A stretch of 64,000 bases of DNA from Lepidonotus clava (taxonomy: Eukaryota > Annelida > Polychaeta > Phyllodocida > Polynoidae): contig OW387133.1 of assembly GCA_936440205.1 (NCBI GenBank), positions 2,012,001 through 2,076,000 on the forward strand, in the 5' to 3' direction. The position numbers and the translations under genes were made by a program. Below are positions 34,714 through 46,072 of this stretch, piece after piece. Position 1 is the first letter of the stretch. Each line of letters begins with the position of its first letter. The notes under the pieces are model-generated. The model saw only the letters and a program-made list of their open reading frames with translations, had not been told where the DNA came from and searched no databases.

Positions 34714-35004
34714 TGGTGACTGGCTGGGAGCGCACCACCACCATCATATTCAATCATTATTCATTAGTCTCTAATTGTCTCCTTATCAATTACAATTATA
34801 ATAACGACATGGTCCTTTTGCCTCTGATGGCACTATACTGGCCTATGCCGTATGACATGAACTGGATCAAATCCCGTCCCTGTCAACAGTTTACACTGAG
34901 CCTTTATAACCTGTATTGTCTATTCACCTTGGTGTTTTTGATATTTGATGTAATAAATGTTCTGACTATACAGCTATTAATAGACGAATTTTTATTAGCA
35001 TATT

Positions 35005-37914
35005 ATGGATAACACTTCTCGCAGTGCAATTGATATTGCTAATTTAAGTGGGTTTAAGCTCTCACACATAAATTGTCGTAGTATCTATAGGAAGCTACCT
35101 GAGATAAACATAGTGTTTAAAGACTTTGATATTTTATGCTGCAGCGAAACCTGGCTAGATGACCGATATTCAGATTCAATGATATGTCTTGATAATAAAA
35201 TGTGTTATCGTTTGGATAGATGTAGTAAAGATCATAACAATATGAATATGATATCAGGTTGTCAACCCAGTGTGCGGGGAGGTGGAGTTGCAATATATGT
35301 AGGGACTAAATGGGCACCATTTGTATCACAACAACCTACCTTAAGCAAAATTACAGAGAATTTGGAGTTAATTACTATCTTTCTAGACAAGCCTGGATTT
35401 AAGAGAATGTCAATTACATCCCTCTATCGTCCACCTAAATCTAATCCTGCCTCCTCTGTGCTTGAAATATCAGATCTAGTTAGTACACTAATGCAGACTG
35501 GTCGCGAAATCTGGATATTAGGTGATTTCAACTTGGACTGGAATAGACGCAATCACGCTCAATTAAAGATTTTAAAGGACCAGTTTAAAGATCATAATCT
35601 GCATCAACTTATAAAGGGCTTCACCCGAAGCTCACGTTATAGTGGTACCTGTATAGATTATATTGTAACTAACTCAAGTTTTGTTCACGATTCGGGTGTA
35701 CTGGATGACTACCTATCTGATCATTTCCCAGTTTTTGCCATACGTAAGAAGGATCGTAACCGTAAAGTATTTGAAACTAGATATTGTCGAAATTATAAAA
35801 AATTTGATGAGGATCGGTTTATACACTTGTTAAATTCAACTGACTGGACTTGTTTTAATGTTTCTTCTGATGTTGATGAAAAATGGGCAATTTTGTACAA
35901 TAGGATAACTGATATTATGTCAGTTATGTGTCCACTTCGGAAGGTTCGTGCGAGTAGGAATCATCCACCATGGTTATCTGCTGAATTGATAGAATTAATG
36001 AAGGATAGAAACTACTATGCTAGACGTGCAAAGTGTACAAATAATGAATTTTATCTTAGTATGGCGAGATACCTTAGAAATAAATGCAATAGTGAAATCT
36101 GTAAGGCTAAAGGACATTATATTAAATCAAAATTGGACAATAACAAAAAAGACCCAAAACGTTTTTGGCGTGAGATAAAGTCGTTATTACATAACCCAAG
36201 TGATAGTGTAATACATTATACTCTGAAGCGTGACGATGGTGAACTCGTTCGTACTGGTCAGGAGAGTAACTTCATTAATGAATTCTATGCAAATGTTGGC
36301 CAATCGATAAGTAATGAGTTATCCCATGTGGGGAATTGGGATGATGGTACTGAATTCCTTAACAATGTGGATGGTGAAATGTTTGATGAAATAACAATAG
36401 AGGAAGTTCTTCATGAGTTGGAACAAATTGAAGTCTCCAAGTCAAGTGGTCTTGAGCATATAAGTTCAACTGTAATTAAAGTTGCGTTGATAGTCCTAAG
36501 GAATATGTTAACTGATATTTACAATTGCTCAATTACATCTGGCTGCTTCCCTAGAGCATGGGCCACAGGGAGCATAACGCCTATTCCGAAAGGAGGTGAC
36601 TTGACAAGGACTACAAATTGGCGTCCTATAACTATTGTTCCGCTCCCCGGCAAGGTGTTTGAGAAATTGATCCATAAGAGATTGTATAATTATATTACTG
36701 ACAATGTTTTATTAGATGAACGCCAATATGGTTTTGTCCCTGGTAGTTCGACACTTCTAGCCACTTATGATTTAACTGATGATATTTATAATAACTTGAA
36801 CAAGGGTGAGCTAACGGGCTTGGTATATGTGGACGTCTCAAAGGCTTTTGACAGTATACACCATGGTAGATTAATAAATAAGCTTTCAATGATGGGTCTT
36901 CATATGAAAAGTCTAATATGGCTTCGAAGTTACTTAACTCGAACTCAAAAAACGTTTTTCAATAACATGTTGTCTGAAAATTTAACTGTAACTGCGGGAG
37001 TACCACAAGGATCTGTCTTAGGTCCTTTACTGTTTATTCTTTACATAAATGATGTATTTAATGTTTTTGAAAGATGTAATGTGTTATTGTATGCAGATGA
37101 TTGTGTAATATATACCTCTGATAAGGATGTCAACAAAGTGACCACTGACTTACAGGATGACTTGAACTTATTTGCCTTATGGTGTAGTGAAAACCGTTTA
37201 AAAATAAATGTTTCAAAAACAAAAAGTATGCTGGTGTCTACACGTCAAAAATTGGAGAAAACTAATTTTTTGGGTGTTAGTATATCGGCTAAAAAGCTAG
37301 ATCATGTAATTACTTATAATTATCTGGGTGTAACTCTGGATTCAGAAATGTCCCTTTGTACTCACCTCAATAATGTTTACGATCGTGTAAATAGAAAACT
37401 TTTTCAATTTAGTAAAATCAGACGGTACTTGACCAAAAAGGCTTCCATACAACTGTATAAACAAACTATTTTGCCGATTTTGGATTACTGTTGTTACCTT
37501 TATAAATCGAGTAATCAACGAGAGTATCTCAACCTGCAAAAGTTACAAAATCGTGGATTACGAACCAGCTTCGGCCATCCACATGGATATCGTATGACTC
37601 GTATTGAGCTACATCAAGAATCGAAGCTTGCAAGCGTACTGCAGAGGTGTGATAAGCAATTGTTAATGTTAATGTATAGAAATAGTAGAATTGTTGATAA
37701 ATTAAGAGTCCCCGTTAGACAAAATAGGAGTGCGCAGAAAATAGTATTTAAAACGGAGCGAATGATAAGTAAGAAGTATATAAGTTCTCCGTATGTTCGT
37801 GGAATATCCTTGTGGAATAAGTTATCACGCGAGTGTCAACATACTGATTCTAAGTTCGATTTTCAGAGCCGTATCTCTAAGGACTTTTGTACATATATTG
37901 AAGGTTATAAATAG
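35005..37914 (+). CDS. LINE ORF2: endonuclease and reverse transcriptase, 969 residues
   Basis: N-terminal APE-type endonuclease: LSHINCRS (about 14-21), catalytic SETW (47-50), GGGVAIYVG, YRPP, GDFNLDW (173-179), IDYIV and SDHFPV (238-243). Reverse transcriptase: PIPKGG and NWRPI, then QYGFVPG, VDVSKAFDSI, GVPQGSVLGPLLFILYINDV, catalytic YADD (about 697-699), and LKINVSKTKSM. The C-terminal RGISLWNKL motif is typical of Jockey/CR1/L2-like elements. No RNase H seen. The start ATG is chosen because an in-frame stop lies just upstream. The frame is uninterrupted. Confidence 0.95.
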   Translation: MDNTSRSAIDIANLSGFKLSHINCRSIYRKLPEINIVFKDFDILCCSETWLDDRYSDSMICLDNKMCYRLDRCSKDHNNMNMISGCQPSVRGGGVAIYVGTKWAPFVSQQPTLSKITENLELITIFLDKPGFKRMSITSLYRPPKSNPASSVLEISDLVSTLMQTGREIWILGDFNLDWNRRNHAQLKILKDQFKDHNLHQLIKGFTRSSRYSGTCIDYIVTNSSFVHDSGVLDDYLSDHFPVFAIRKKDRNRKVFETRYCRNYKKFDEDRFIHLLNSTDWTCFNVSSDVDEKWAILYNRITDIMSVMCPLRKVRASRNHPPWLSAELIELMKDRNYYARRAKCTNNEFYLSMARYLRNKCNSEICKAKGHYIKSKLDNNKKDPKRFWREIKSLLHNPSDSVIHYTLKRDDGELVRTGQESNFINEFYANVGQSISNELSHVGNWDDGTEFLNNVDGEMFDEITIEEVLHELEQIEVSKSSGLEHISSTVIKVALIVLRNMLTDIYNCSITSGCFPRAWATGSITPIPKGGDLTRTTNWRPITIVPLPGKVFEKLIHKRLYNYITDNVLLDERQYGFVPGSSTLLATYDLTDDIYNNLNKGELTGLVYVDVSKAFDSIHHGRLINKLSMMGLHMKSLIWLRSYLTRTQKTFFNNMLSENLTVTAGVPQGSVLGPLLFILYINDVFNVFERCNVLLYADDCVIYTSDKDVNKVTTDLQDDLNLFALWCSENRLKINVSKTKSMLVSTRQKLEKTNFLGVSISAKKLDHVITYNYLGVTLDSEMSLCTHLNNVYDRVNRKLFQFSKIRRYLTKKASIQLYKQTILPILDYCCYLYKSSNQREYLNLQKLQNRGLRTSFGHPHGYRMTRIELHQESKLASVLQRCDKQLLMLMYRNSRIVDKLRVPVRQNRSAQKIVFKTERMISKKYISSPYVRGISLWNKLSRECQHTDSKFDFQSRISKDFCTYIEGYK

Positions 37915-38235
37915 TGTCAAACCCTGTGTTTTTACCTGACTGACAACTAGTCATGGTAATGCAGGGTATACTATAATATATAACTTGTATACTATGTAAT
38001 TGTTATTTTCATAAATAGTGTCTAACCCTGTGTTTTACCTGACTGACGACTAGTTATGGTAATCCAAGGTGTACTGTGATATATAACTTGTATTCTGTAT
38101 AATTGTTTATTTTCATAAATAGTGTCTAACCGTGTGTTTTTACCTAACTGACAACTAGTTATGGTAGTGCACGGTATACTATTATATATAGCTTGTATTC
38201 TCTGTAATTGTTTATTTTTATATCTATAAATGTAG
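37912..38235 (+). repeat. Three ~104-bp tandem units in the LINE 3' UTR
   Basis: Units begin 'atagtgtcaaaccctgtg', 'atagtgtctaaccctgtg' and 'atagtgtctaaccgtgtg', and share 'gactagttatggta' or close variants. The first unit overlaps the ORF2 stop codon. Confidence 0.9.
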
Positions 38236-38499
38236 TGCCTCAGTTGTACCAAGACTGGCACGCTTGGAAGATCAGGTTATTTACCTGAAAGTTTTGCTAT
38301 GAATAAACGCAATAAAAAAAAAAAAAAAAATATAGGGCCTATAAAGGGTTTAACTTAAACCTAAGGGGGGTTGATGGGGGTCCCGATGTCACATGTCGAA
38401 TTTAAGAAATATGATTATGAAGTTGATGAAACAATGCTTAAATGATATAATTATACATTCACAGATCTAGACAGTTCATATCCACAGTTCACATCCACA

Positions 38500-38870
38500 G
38501 ACATTGCAATAAGCCCATCCTACATTGGGTATATCCCAGGGTTGGACAAGGGTTGGACAAAATTACAATAATTATAAGCCATCCTTGCCTCATAGAGTTG
38601 GGGACACTGAAATAAGTGACAATTATATTTTCCTATATCCCTAAGTGTTGCTAAAACATTATGACTTCTTAAATTTCATCAATTTGCAGGTTTGCCGCCC
38701 AATCAAAATGCTGTATTTCAGGACAAAATAGGGTTGGACATTATAGGCTGGGCTGACAGGCTTTATCATTGGTTCCTATGAAAAAAAGGCAAATATATAA
38801 AGCTGCAATTTACCAATATTAGATGCAATTTGTCAACCAAATTGCTTTGGTTAATTTTCTTTTCTGCACC
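38500..38870 (+). repeat. Dispersed repeat, inverted relative of 23390-23860
   Basis: Shares the 'gggttggacattataggctg' region with the copy in scramblase intron 1. Non-coding. Confidence 0.6.
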
Positions 38871-39639
38871 TTTCTTCATGGAATAAGCAATGAAGCAATT
38901 TTGAAAATGTTTCATGGTAATCTTTGATGTTTGTGTAAATTGGGATGGGCAATTCTGATGAAGGATGTAACAATCTGAAACATGTTAATTCGACCATGAT
39001 TTTAATGTCTTAAATAAACATCAAGTCTACACCAAGCTGTCGTTGAGTTGGATGTATTTCCCACAACTTTATTATTAGATAATCGTGTCAAAATATCAAT
39101 GTCGGCCAGGTCCCCATGGGAATTAAATTTTAATCCCACATAGCTCCAGAAAGTCGTTTATTTTTTCAACCATGTCACCAAGGCTCATGTTAAATGTTGA
39201 TTTAAGAAATGACCATGCTGCCATGTCGAATATAAGGGTCGAGGGCCCTAGGAGAGGATTTGGTCCGTCCTGAAATTTAAAAAGAACTGTGTGAACCAGT
39301 AAGTCTGCTAATAGACTTAAGGTGGTACATAACAGGACTTCTATATCGGTGTGGTATCATATTACAGACACTCTGCATACAGGAGTGGTAATATTGTTGA
39401 AAATTGGCAATTTGGAGTCTCTCTTAGGTGTATATGCAGGGGCGGATCCAGGAATTCGAAAAAGTTTTTTTTTCAATTTTTCAAGTGCCCTCCGGGCACA
39501 AGAATTTTAAATCAAACAAGTTTAGAAGACTAGACACAAATCAAAAAATTGTTTACATCATGCAAGCCCAAGAATCTCAACTTGCCACCTATGTTGAATC
39601 GTTCATAATAAGAAAGTACTGCATAGGAAAATGGTGAGC

Positions 39640-39845
39640 TCTAGCCCTAGTCAGATATCGTTAGACTTCCCACCTGTTATCTATATCTTTATTTTATGTC
39701 ATTAACTGTTTATTCGTGTAAGGTTAACATTATTAGCTACTTGATAACATGTTTATGTATGTAGGACAGTAGATATGTGCTTTGTAAAACTCACTTTGTG
39801 AAGAAGTGTATTACAATAAAGCTCCTTGAACTTGAACATGATTAA
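39640..39845 (+). mobile_element. Truncated LINE/retroposon 3' tail
   Basis: Ends '...gtattacaataaagctcctt', then gaacttgaac, the style of a non-LTR retrotransposon 3' end. No coding remains. Confidence 0.5.
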
Positions 39846-40019
39846 AAAATGTATTATTTGGCCAAAAAAAAAAAAAAAATAAGGGGTGTGTGTGTGTGTG
39901 TGTGTGCGCGCCATGCAACCCCCCCACCCCCCCCTTCTAAATCCTCGCCTGATTGAACATCTTCTCTGTCACAGCATATATCTTAGCGCAAGTAGTGTAG
40001 TGTAATTGTATGGATGTGG

Positions 40020-41060
40020 ACCTTTAAAATCGAGAGGGCGTCAGGGGCATTTCTTAAATTCGACAGGGCGACATGGCCGTTTTTTAAATTCGACTTTGGA
40101 CATGGCACCTTAGCGACAAATGACGTGGCTCTTTTCTTAGATTTGACATTCGACATGGGGTTTAAAAAGCTAGTGACAAGGGACAGGATTATTTCTTAAA
40201 TTCGTTAAGGGACGTGGGTCTAAACTGAGATATAGGGACAGGCGACAGGGCTATTTTTAAAATTCGACAAGGGACATGGGATCCCCCTATCCATACCCCC
40301 CCACCGCCAACTGTACCGTCTTCTCTACCTACTTCTTTCCCTCCCTCCTCGCCTCGTTCCTCCCTCCCTCCTCCCCTCCCTCCTCCATGGCGTTTAAGAA
40401 AAGGCTGAGTCGACATGTTGAGTTTAGGTGTCTAGAATAGGTGTAGACCCTTAAAATCAACAGGGCGACACGGCCATTTCTTTAATTCTCCCTACCACCA
40501 ATGTACAGCATTTCAATGACCTGCAGGCTAATTTTGACAGATTTTGTCAACAAAATTCCTGCAAATGCTATAGAAAATCAGCAAATAATTGTTATATATC
40601 CATCTACAATGAATGAACTTCCAAACAACTCAGGAAATATCAATGTACATAATGATGGGTATTTTATTTTTTAAATGTTATAATCTACAAATAATGGTAC
40701 AATTCATGAAAATTCCTATACTAAAGCCATGTGTTTTGTCAACATATTACCCAGAATGCACCTTATTTGAGGCTAACCTGCAGGTAAAACTCATAAAAAT
40801 GTTTATCCGTGGTAGGGTGAATATGACACGGCGACACGGCCGTTTTTGAAGTTCGACACGCAACATGGCAACTGCGGGACAAATGACATTGCCCTTTTCT
40901 TAAATTCGACATGTGACATGGGCTTTAAAAAGATAGTGACATGGAACAGGGCCATTTCTTAAATTCTACATGCGACATGTGTCTAACCTGAGATATATGG
41001 ACAGGTATTATGGCTGTTTTTTTTAAATTTAACATGCGACACGGGATCCCCCTCATTCAC
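40020..41060. repeat. CGACATGG tandem blocks, interrupted by a family A MITE
   Basis: Repeated 'cgacatggc', 'ttcttaaattcgac' and 'gcgacatgg' motifs occur on both sides of the MITE at 40484-40822, and the repeat resumes with the same motif, so the MITE inserted into it. A pyrimidine-rich tract lies at 40298-40390. Confidence 0.65.
40484..40822. mobile_element. MITE family A, copy 3
   Basis: Ends aattctccctaccaccaat and tatccgtggtagggtgaat, with the usual 'acctgcaggcta' and 'taacctgcaggt' inner pair. 339 bp, nested in the CGACATGG repeat. Confidence 0.8.
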
Positions 41061-41257
41061 ACCCCCTCTAGAGCCACATTAACTGGGGTTATGGGTCGTG
41101 GGTTGCTAAGGGAGGGCAGGTGTGGGTTAAGCTATAGGTGAGGAGTTGGAGGTGGTCGATTATAGCAATGAACTTTCTGTTTGTTGACCTAAACTAGGCA
41201 TCAGTGAAAGTGGGCGCCTGTTACATAAGGAGAGGGAGAGAGGGAGCGACGGAAGGG

Positions 41258-41385
41258 TCCTTCCATTAAGTACGTACACATCAAGGGGGGGAGGGGGGTC
41301 TGGAATTTTTGTGTACGTTCTAATACAAATCTAATGTCTGAGATTTTAGAAAATTTGCGTACATACTAAATGGAAGGCCCCGAAG
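41258..41385. mobile_element. MITE family E ('ccttccattaagtacgtac' ends), copy 1
   Basis: Left 'gggtccttccattaagtac' and right 'gtacatactaaatggaaggc' are inverted. A G-run and 'tacaaatctaatg' lie inside. Copies at 57003-57172 and 61612-61784, and a damaged one at 58345-58500. Confidence 0.7.
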
Positions 41386-41642
41386 GAGGCTAGGGAGGGA
41401 GGGAGGGAGGGAGGGAGGGAGGGAGGCTTAATTGTGCAGGGACCCCTCCACCTAACTTTGATAATACTTATGGAAGGCCCCCACCCCCCCAGCCAAATTG
41501 CAATATAACAGAACCATTCTGCAACCATACTATTTTGGTCAGTCTGTTACTTAATAAGATGGCTCATAACAGTTATTGATGGTAAGGTTGAGACCTCACC
41601 AAATCAGAACATTATTATGTTATTATTAAATTTTGGGGCGGT

Positions 41643-41785
41643 TAAAGGCCCGGACACATATACCGACCCGACTCAACTGTTGCTTCGGGTTGGTATGAGT
41701 TGGTGTATGTGTCATACCCTTCCGACTGATTGATTGCTATTATTTCCGACTCTGATATTAGCTTTTAGGTGATATAAGCCCTCTA
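41643..41785. repeat. Partial element with 'gacacatataccgacccgac' end
   Basis: Shares its end with the element starting at 47702, in the same orientation. It stops where the 5.9-kb inverted repeat begins. Confidence 0.5.
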
Positions 41786-43223
41786 TATTTCTGACCACCG
41801 ATGACCCAAAATTAATAAAGGTTGACATATACCATCGCGACCGGGACATCCTGAGCTTTTCAAAACCACTTGATGCCAGACTGAACACGAATTACAAACT
41901 TCGGGGTCAAAGGTCAAAGGTCAAAGGTCACCAAAAAAGTAAAAATATAGCTTTTATCTTATAGCTCCGCACTCATAATAGATGGAGCTTAGTTATTTGG
42001 CAAATATTTAGCCACTTATGAGGCCTAACTGTGATCTTAATATTGGTGACCTTGTCCAAGGTCAAGGTCGTCAATCTCAAGGTCAAAGTTCAAAATGAGC
42101 ATGAAATGAGGATCTAACCTTTTATCAACTCTTATAAATGTTTTAATATAGCCAATATCAAGCATTATTATTGAACTGTTTGACAGAGGAGATCATGAGC
42201 TTTCATTTGATACCTCATTTGATATGATGGGACTTAGGTTTCCATGGTAACAGAGCTATCATTTGTCACAACCAGTTTTGTGGAAAGACATTAAAATAGG
42301 TGAAACATACCCAGAAAACCACAATTCTCTTGAGGGTAGAGTGGTCATTCTCAAAAAGAGCCTTAATTAAGGAAAAATCAAAACAGAGATATAACAAAGC
42401 ATGCCATAAATGTCTCAAATTCAAAGGATGATAGTTTGTACTGAGAAAAGCATTATAGTAAATGGCTGGTTTCCATGGCAACCACCCAAGATAAGGTATT
42501 CCGAAATCAATAGTTTTTTTGACATATCTTCCTTAATATTCAAGATAGAAGCACAAATGAGACATAAGAATTAAGCATTCCTATAGTTCTAAGGGGTAGA
42601 AAGCTGAAATGAGTTGTTTTGGTTACTGGGTTGCCATGGTTACCAAAAATATCCTAGAAATTGACCATAATTTCATTTTCTCTTCTGTTCCTGTCACCAT
42701 AGCAGCCACAAATGCGGGTCTAACAAGGCACTAACTATCTATCACATGAGTACATATACATGGAATCTTGTGCTTTTATCCAAACAATCATATGGAATGC
42801 AATAAATGAGTGGTTTCCATGGAAACCACTCAAAATTCATGTTCCCCCCAAAATTTAACAGTATTTGGGATGTATCTCTCTTAATATACATGATAGAAAC
42901 ACAAATGATACATCATATTGATGCATTCTGAGAGTTCTATTGGATAAGATACTAACATTGGTTGTTCCTCTTACTTAGTTGCCATGATAACCAAAAACAA
43001 CTTCAAAATTCACAATTATTTCAGTTTCCCTCCTATTTTGGTTACCATAGCAACTATGAACATGACTTTTAAGGTATAACCGAGTAAAATCTCTTATCCC
43101 AAGTGTACTTTTGTCTATAATGTGTAGGTTTGAGGTACATCTTGGATGCATATATTGGGCATTTTAAGAGATCATTATATAATCCTATGAGGACTGCATC
43201 TTACTCACACCTTAGGGACCTCC

Positions 43224-44274
43224 TACCCAGTAAACACACTTATGTTGATTCAATATTGAATCAATGCTTGCCATCAACATTGAATCAACATTTTATATTG
43301 GTTGATTTTGGAAGTTTTTTCAACTATGAAAAGATAATGTTGATTCAATATCAACTTTCAATATTGATACAATGTTGAAATCTGACATTGAATCAACATT
43401 GTTGATAAATTTGTTTTAAATATTAAGGATAAATGCTAAATCATCATTCAAATTTGTGAAAATGTATATTCATTTGCTGTTCTTAAAATGTCCCTTCCAT
43501 AAACAAAAGGAAAGGTGAAATAATGGTTCACAATATTTAAAAAACAAAATCCTGTCCTTCAACTAAATTATTCTTATATCATAATAATTTATTGAACCTT
43601 TCTTGTTCAAATTCCAAGATTAAGGCCATCCATTAGTATTTCCCCTACCAAAACCTTTGTATGGATAGGTAGCATTAATGTCAGGTGGTCTGACAATGCA
43701 GGGGAAGAGATACACAGGAACTCCAGTAGTTCAAGCCTGTATGTTATTGTTTTTCGAAGAAAAAGGTGTTTTTACATGACACGCTTACAAAATTGCAAAA
43801 TTACAAAAAAAATAACAAACATGTGTAAATTATTTTCATGTAGTAGAACTTGTTATGTTAAACTTAGTCTGAGATACCAACAGTTGTTTCTGAATTATTT
43901 TGACAATTATGACTTTGGTTCCTTTTTATATTGAAATAGTCAACATTTTGACAAAGTTGGCAGACAGTGCCCCCTGGTGGTGGATTGATGTGCAATTGAA
44001 AATCTAATATTGCTTCAACATTGATGTCTCAATTGTAAATCAATATAAAAAAGGATTGATTTAAGATTGATTATCAAATGTCTGGGCAATGTTAACATAA
44101 AGGCATTGGATCAACACTGAATTCATCAATATTGATAACTCAACATTGAATCAACATCAGCTGCCAGTATTGAATCAATATTGGGAAATCAACATTTGAT
44201 CAGCATTTAGATATGATTAATTGCTGGTTCAATCCACTTTCAATATTGATTCAACACCGGGTGTTTACTGGGTA
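43224..44274. mobile_element. Inverted-repeat element with TACCCAGTAAACAC ends, nested
   Basis: Left tacccagtaaacac and right gtgtttactgggta are perfect inverted ends about 1.05 kb apart. Both subterminal regions carry many 'ttgattcaatattgaatc' palindromic motifs. No coding. It lies inside the larger inverted repeat. Confidence 0.8.
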
Positions 44275-45796
44275 GGTGCATCATTGAGGTGTCTTATAAG
44301 CAAACACTAGGGGGACCTTAGGCATATATTAGATAAATGGTTGTGGAATATTAAGCACATCATAGTGGCTTTTAGGAGTATCTTTGGGGCATTAACCCTT
44401 TAGACCCCAAACTTTCTATACATAAATTGCAAGATTTCTCCAGGATTTCCATGGATTTCCCTCCAGAATTAGCGTTGCCCAACATGAAGGATTCGCATTA
44501 GGGCCATTTTAAGAGCATATCACACTACGTTGGGACCAAATGCGACCAAATTTATTTATTATCTTATACTACGTGTTTAGCTACGCGTTTAGCAAGCATT
44601 GGGGGCTTGTGTTGGCACACGGGTTGCATTAGCATGCGTTGGGTTGCGTTTATTTTACAAACATGTTGGTAAAATAACGTGAGTCAGACACATTGGGCAA
44701 CGGGACCCAACACGAACATGACCCGACTTGTAGTGTAATATAGCCTTTACAAAAAGCAACAGACCTTATGTCTTTATCATTTTATCATAGGGAACACAGG
44801 ACACTTTGAAATGCGAAAAAATCATGCATTTTGAGGAAGTTTCCATGGAAATAAACTATTTGCTATAAAAGCCCTGAGGCCTTAAGGATTAAGTTGTCAT
44901 TAATATATATTTGCACAGGCAGTTGGGGCTAAAGAGTCATGTTGTGACATAGTTTTGATAAAAGCCAGACAGGTTTTTTGCTGACTATAGGGATAGTTCA
45001 TGTGCATAGCTGTAAGGGTGAAAAGGAGTAAAGGGATAGAAGGTATTTTAGGGGCATGTTCGGGGAATATCAGGGGCATTAGGCACATCTAAGGGAGATC
45101 TTTGTGGCATCTTTGTGTAATCTTAGGTGTTTCTTTGGCACAATTTGGGTGCATCATAGCTGCATTTGAATACCAGTATAGGATTTCCTTGATAACTGCT
45201 GAAGGTAAACAAAAGCAAAACTTCCGCATAATTCAGATATAACTATTTTCAATGGAACTAGTTTAACGTGGTATCCGAATCATGCTCTGACAATGTAAGG
45301 GACATGTCAAGAAAAATCTATAGGTTTAACTGTAAGTATGGGGCCATTCGATTTTGTATTTTATTTGTTTTTTAATGGGAATTCCCAATTACGTGACGTT
45401 ACATGGACAGTAGTTGGGGAAGCCCATCTCCTGTTAGTAGGGAATCCCCACACCTTTGTATTGAGCAAAAAATATATATAGCCTCTGAAAAAAGATTATG
45501 TATATTGGCCCTATGAGACCCATTATTAATTGTAAGATATACACATCTACAATCATTCATTAGTCTGGGAGTTCTGAATCATCTCCAGTGAGAATTCTCA
45601 TAGTTGTGACATAGAAAGGGGAGTACTGAAAATCTCAGAGATCAGGGGATTCCTAAAATCAATTTCCTTTCCTGAATAAATCAGTAACTCCTCAACATTC
45701 TCACATTTTTCTTTTCTTGTTCATATGTTCTTTTGAAATGTTCTTAGTATACTTAAGTGATTTCAAAAACATAAAAATTACCAATCTGTAAATCTG

Positions 45797-46072
45797 ATGA
45801 ACTGGTTAGCACAGCCATCTGATGTATGGGTTTGATCCTGGGTTTGGCTAGCCAAGGCTGCTACACCCCTTTGCATGTCCCCCAGTGGCAACAACTGGGT
45901 TATCAGAGGTCTAAGGGCCACCTGCTGATGTATGTATAGCCCTGTCTATGGGACCAGGCACATCAAAGGTGTAGGGTATATGGTCTCTCTTCATAGATTC
46001 AATCATCATCATCACCCTTGATATTACCCTGGTAGTTGATCAGGGCATAAAGCAAACAATATCCAACCAAAC
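45797..46072 (+). mobile_element. tRNA-derived SINE, copy 2
   Basis: The tRNA head is clear: an A-box-like 'tggttagcacagcca' and the B box gggtttgatcctggg. The body ends in 'gttgatcagggcataaagca', then 'aaacaatatccaacc'. It matches the copy at 7985-8275. Confidence 0.75.

Larger units (their letters stand above)
34310..38330 (+). mobile_element. Apparently full-length non-LTR retrotransposon (LINE, Jockey/CR1 group)
   Basis: A 5' region of uncertain start (about 34.3 kb), including a poly-T tract at 34671-34712, leads into one long intact frame (35005-37914). Then follow three tandem ~104-bp units (37912-38235), a unique end with AATAAA near 38302 and a poly(A) tail at 38313-38329. No credible ORF1 is visible. 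The intact frame points to recent insertion. Target-site duplication was not resolved because the 5' edge is unclear. Confidence 0.8.
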
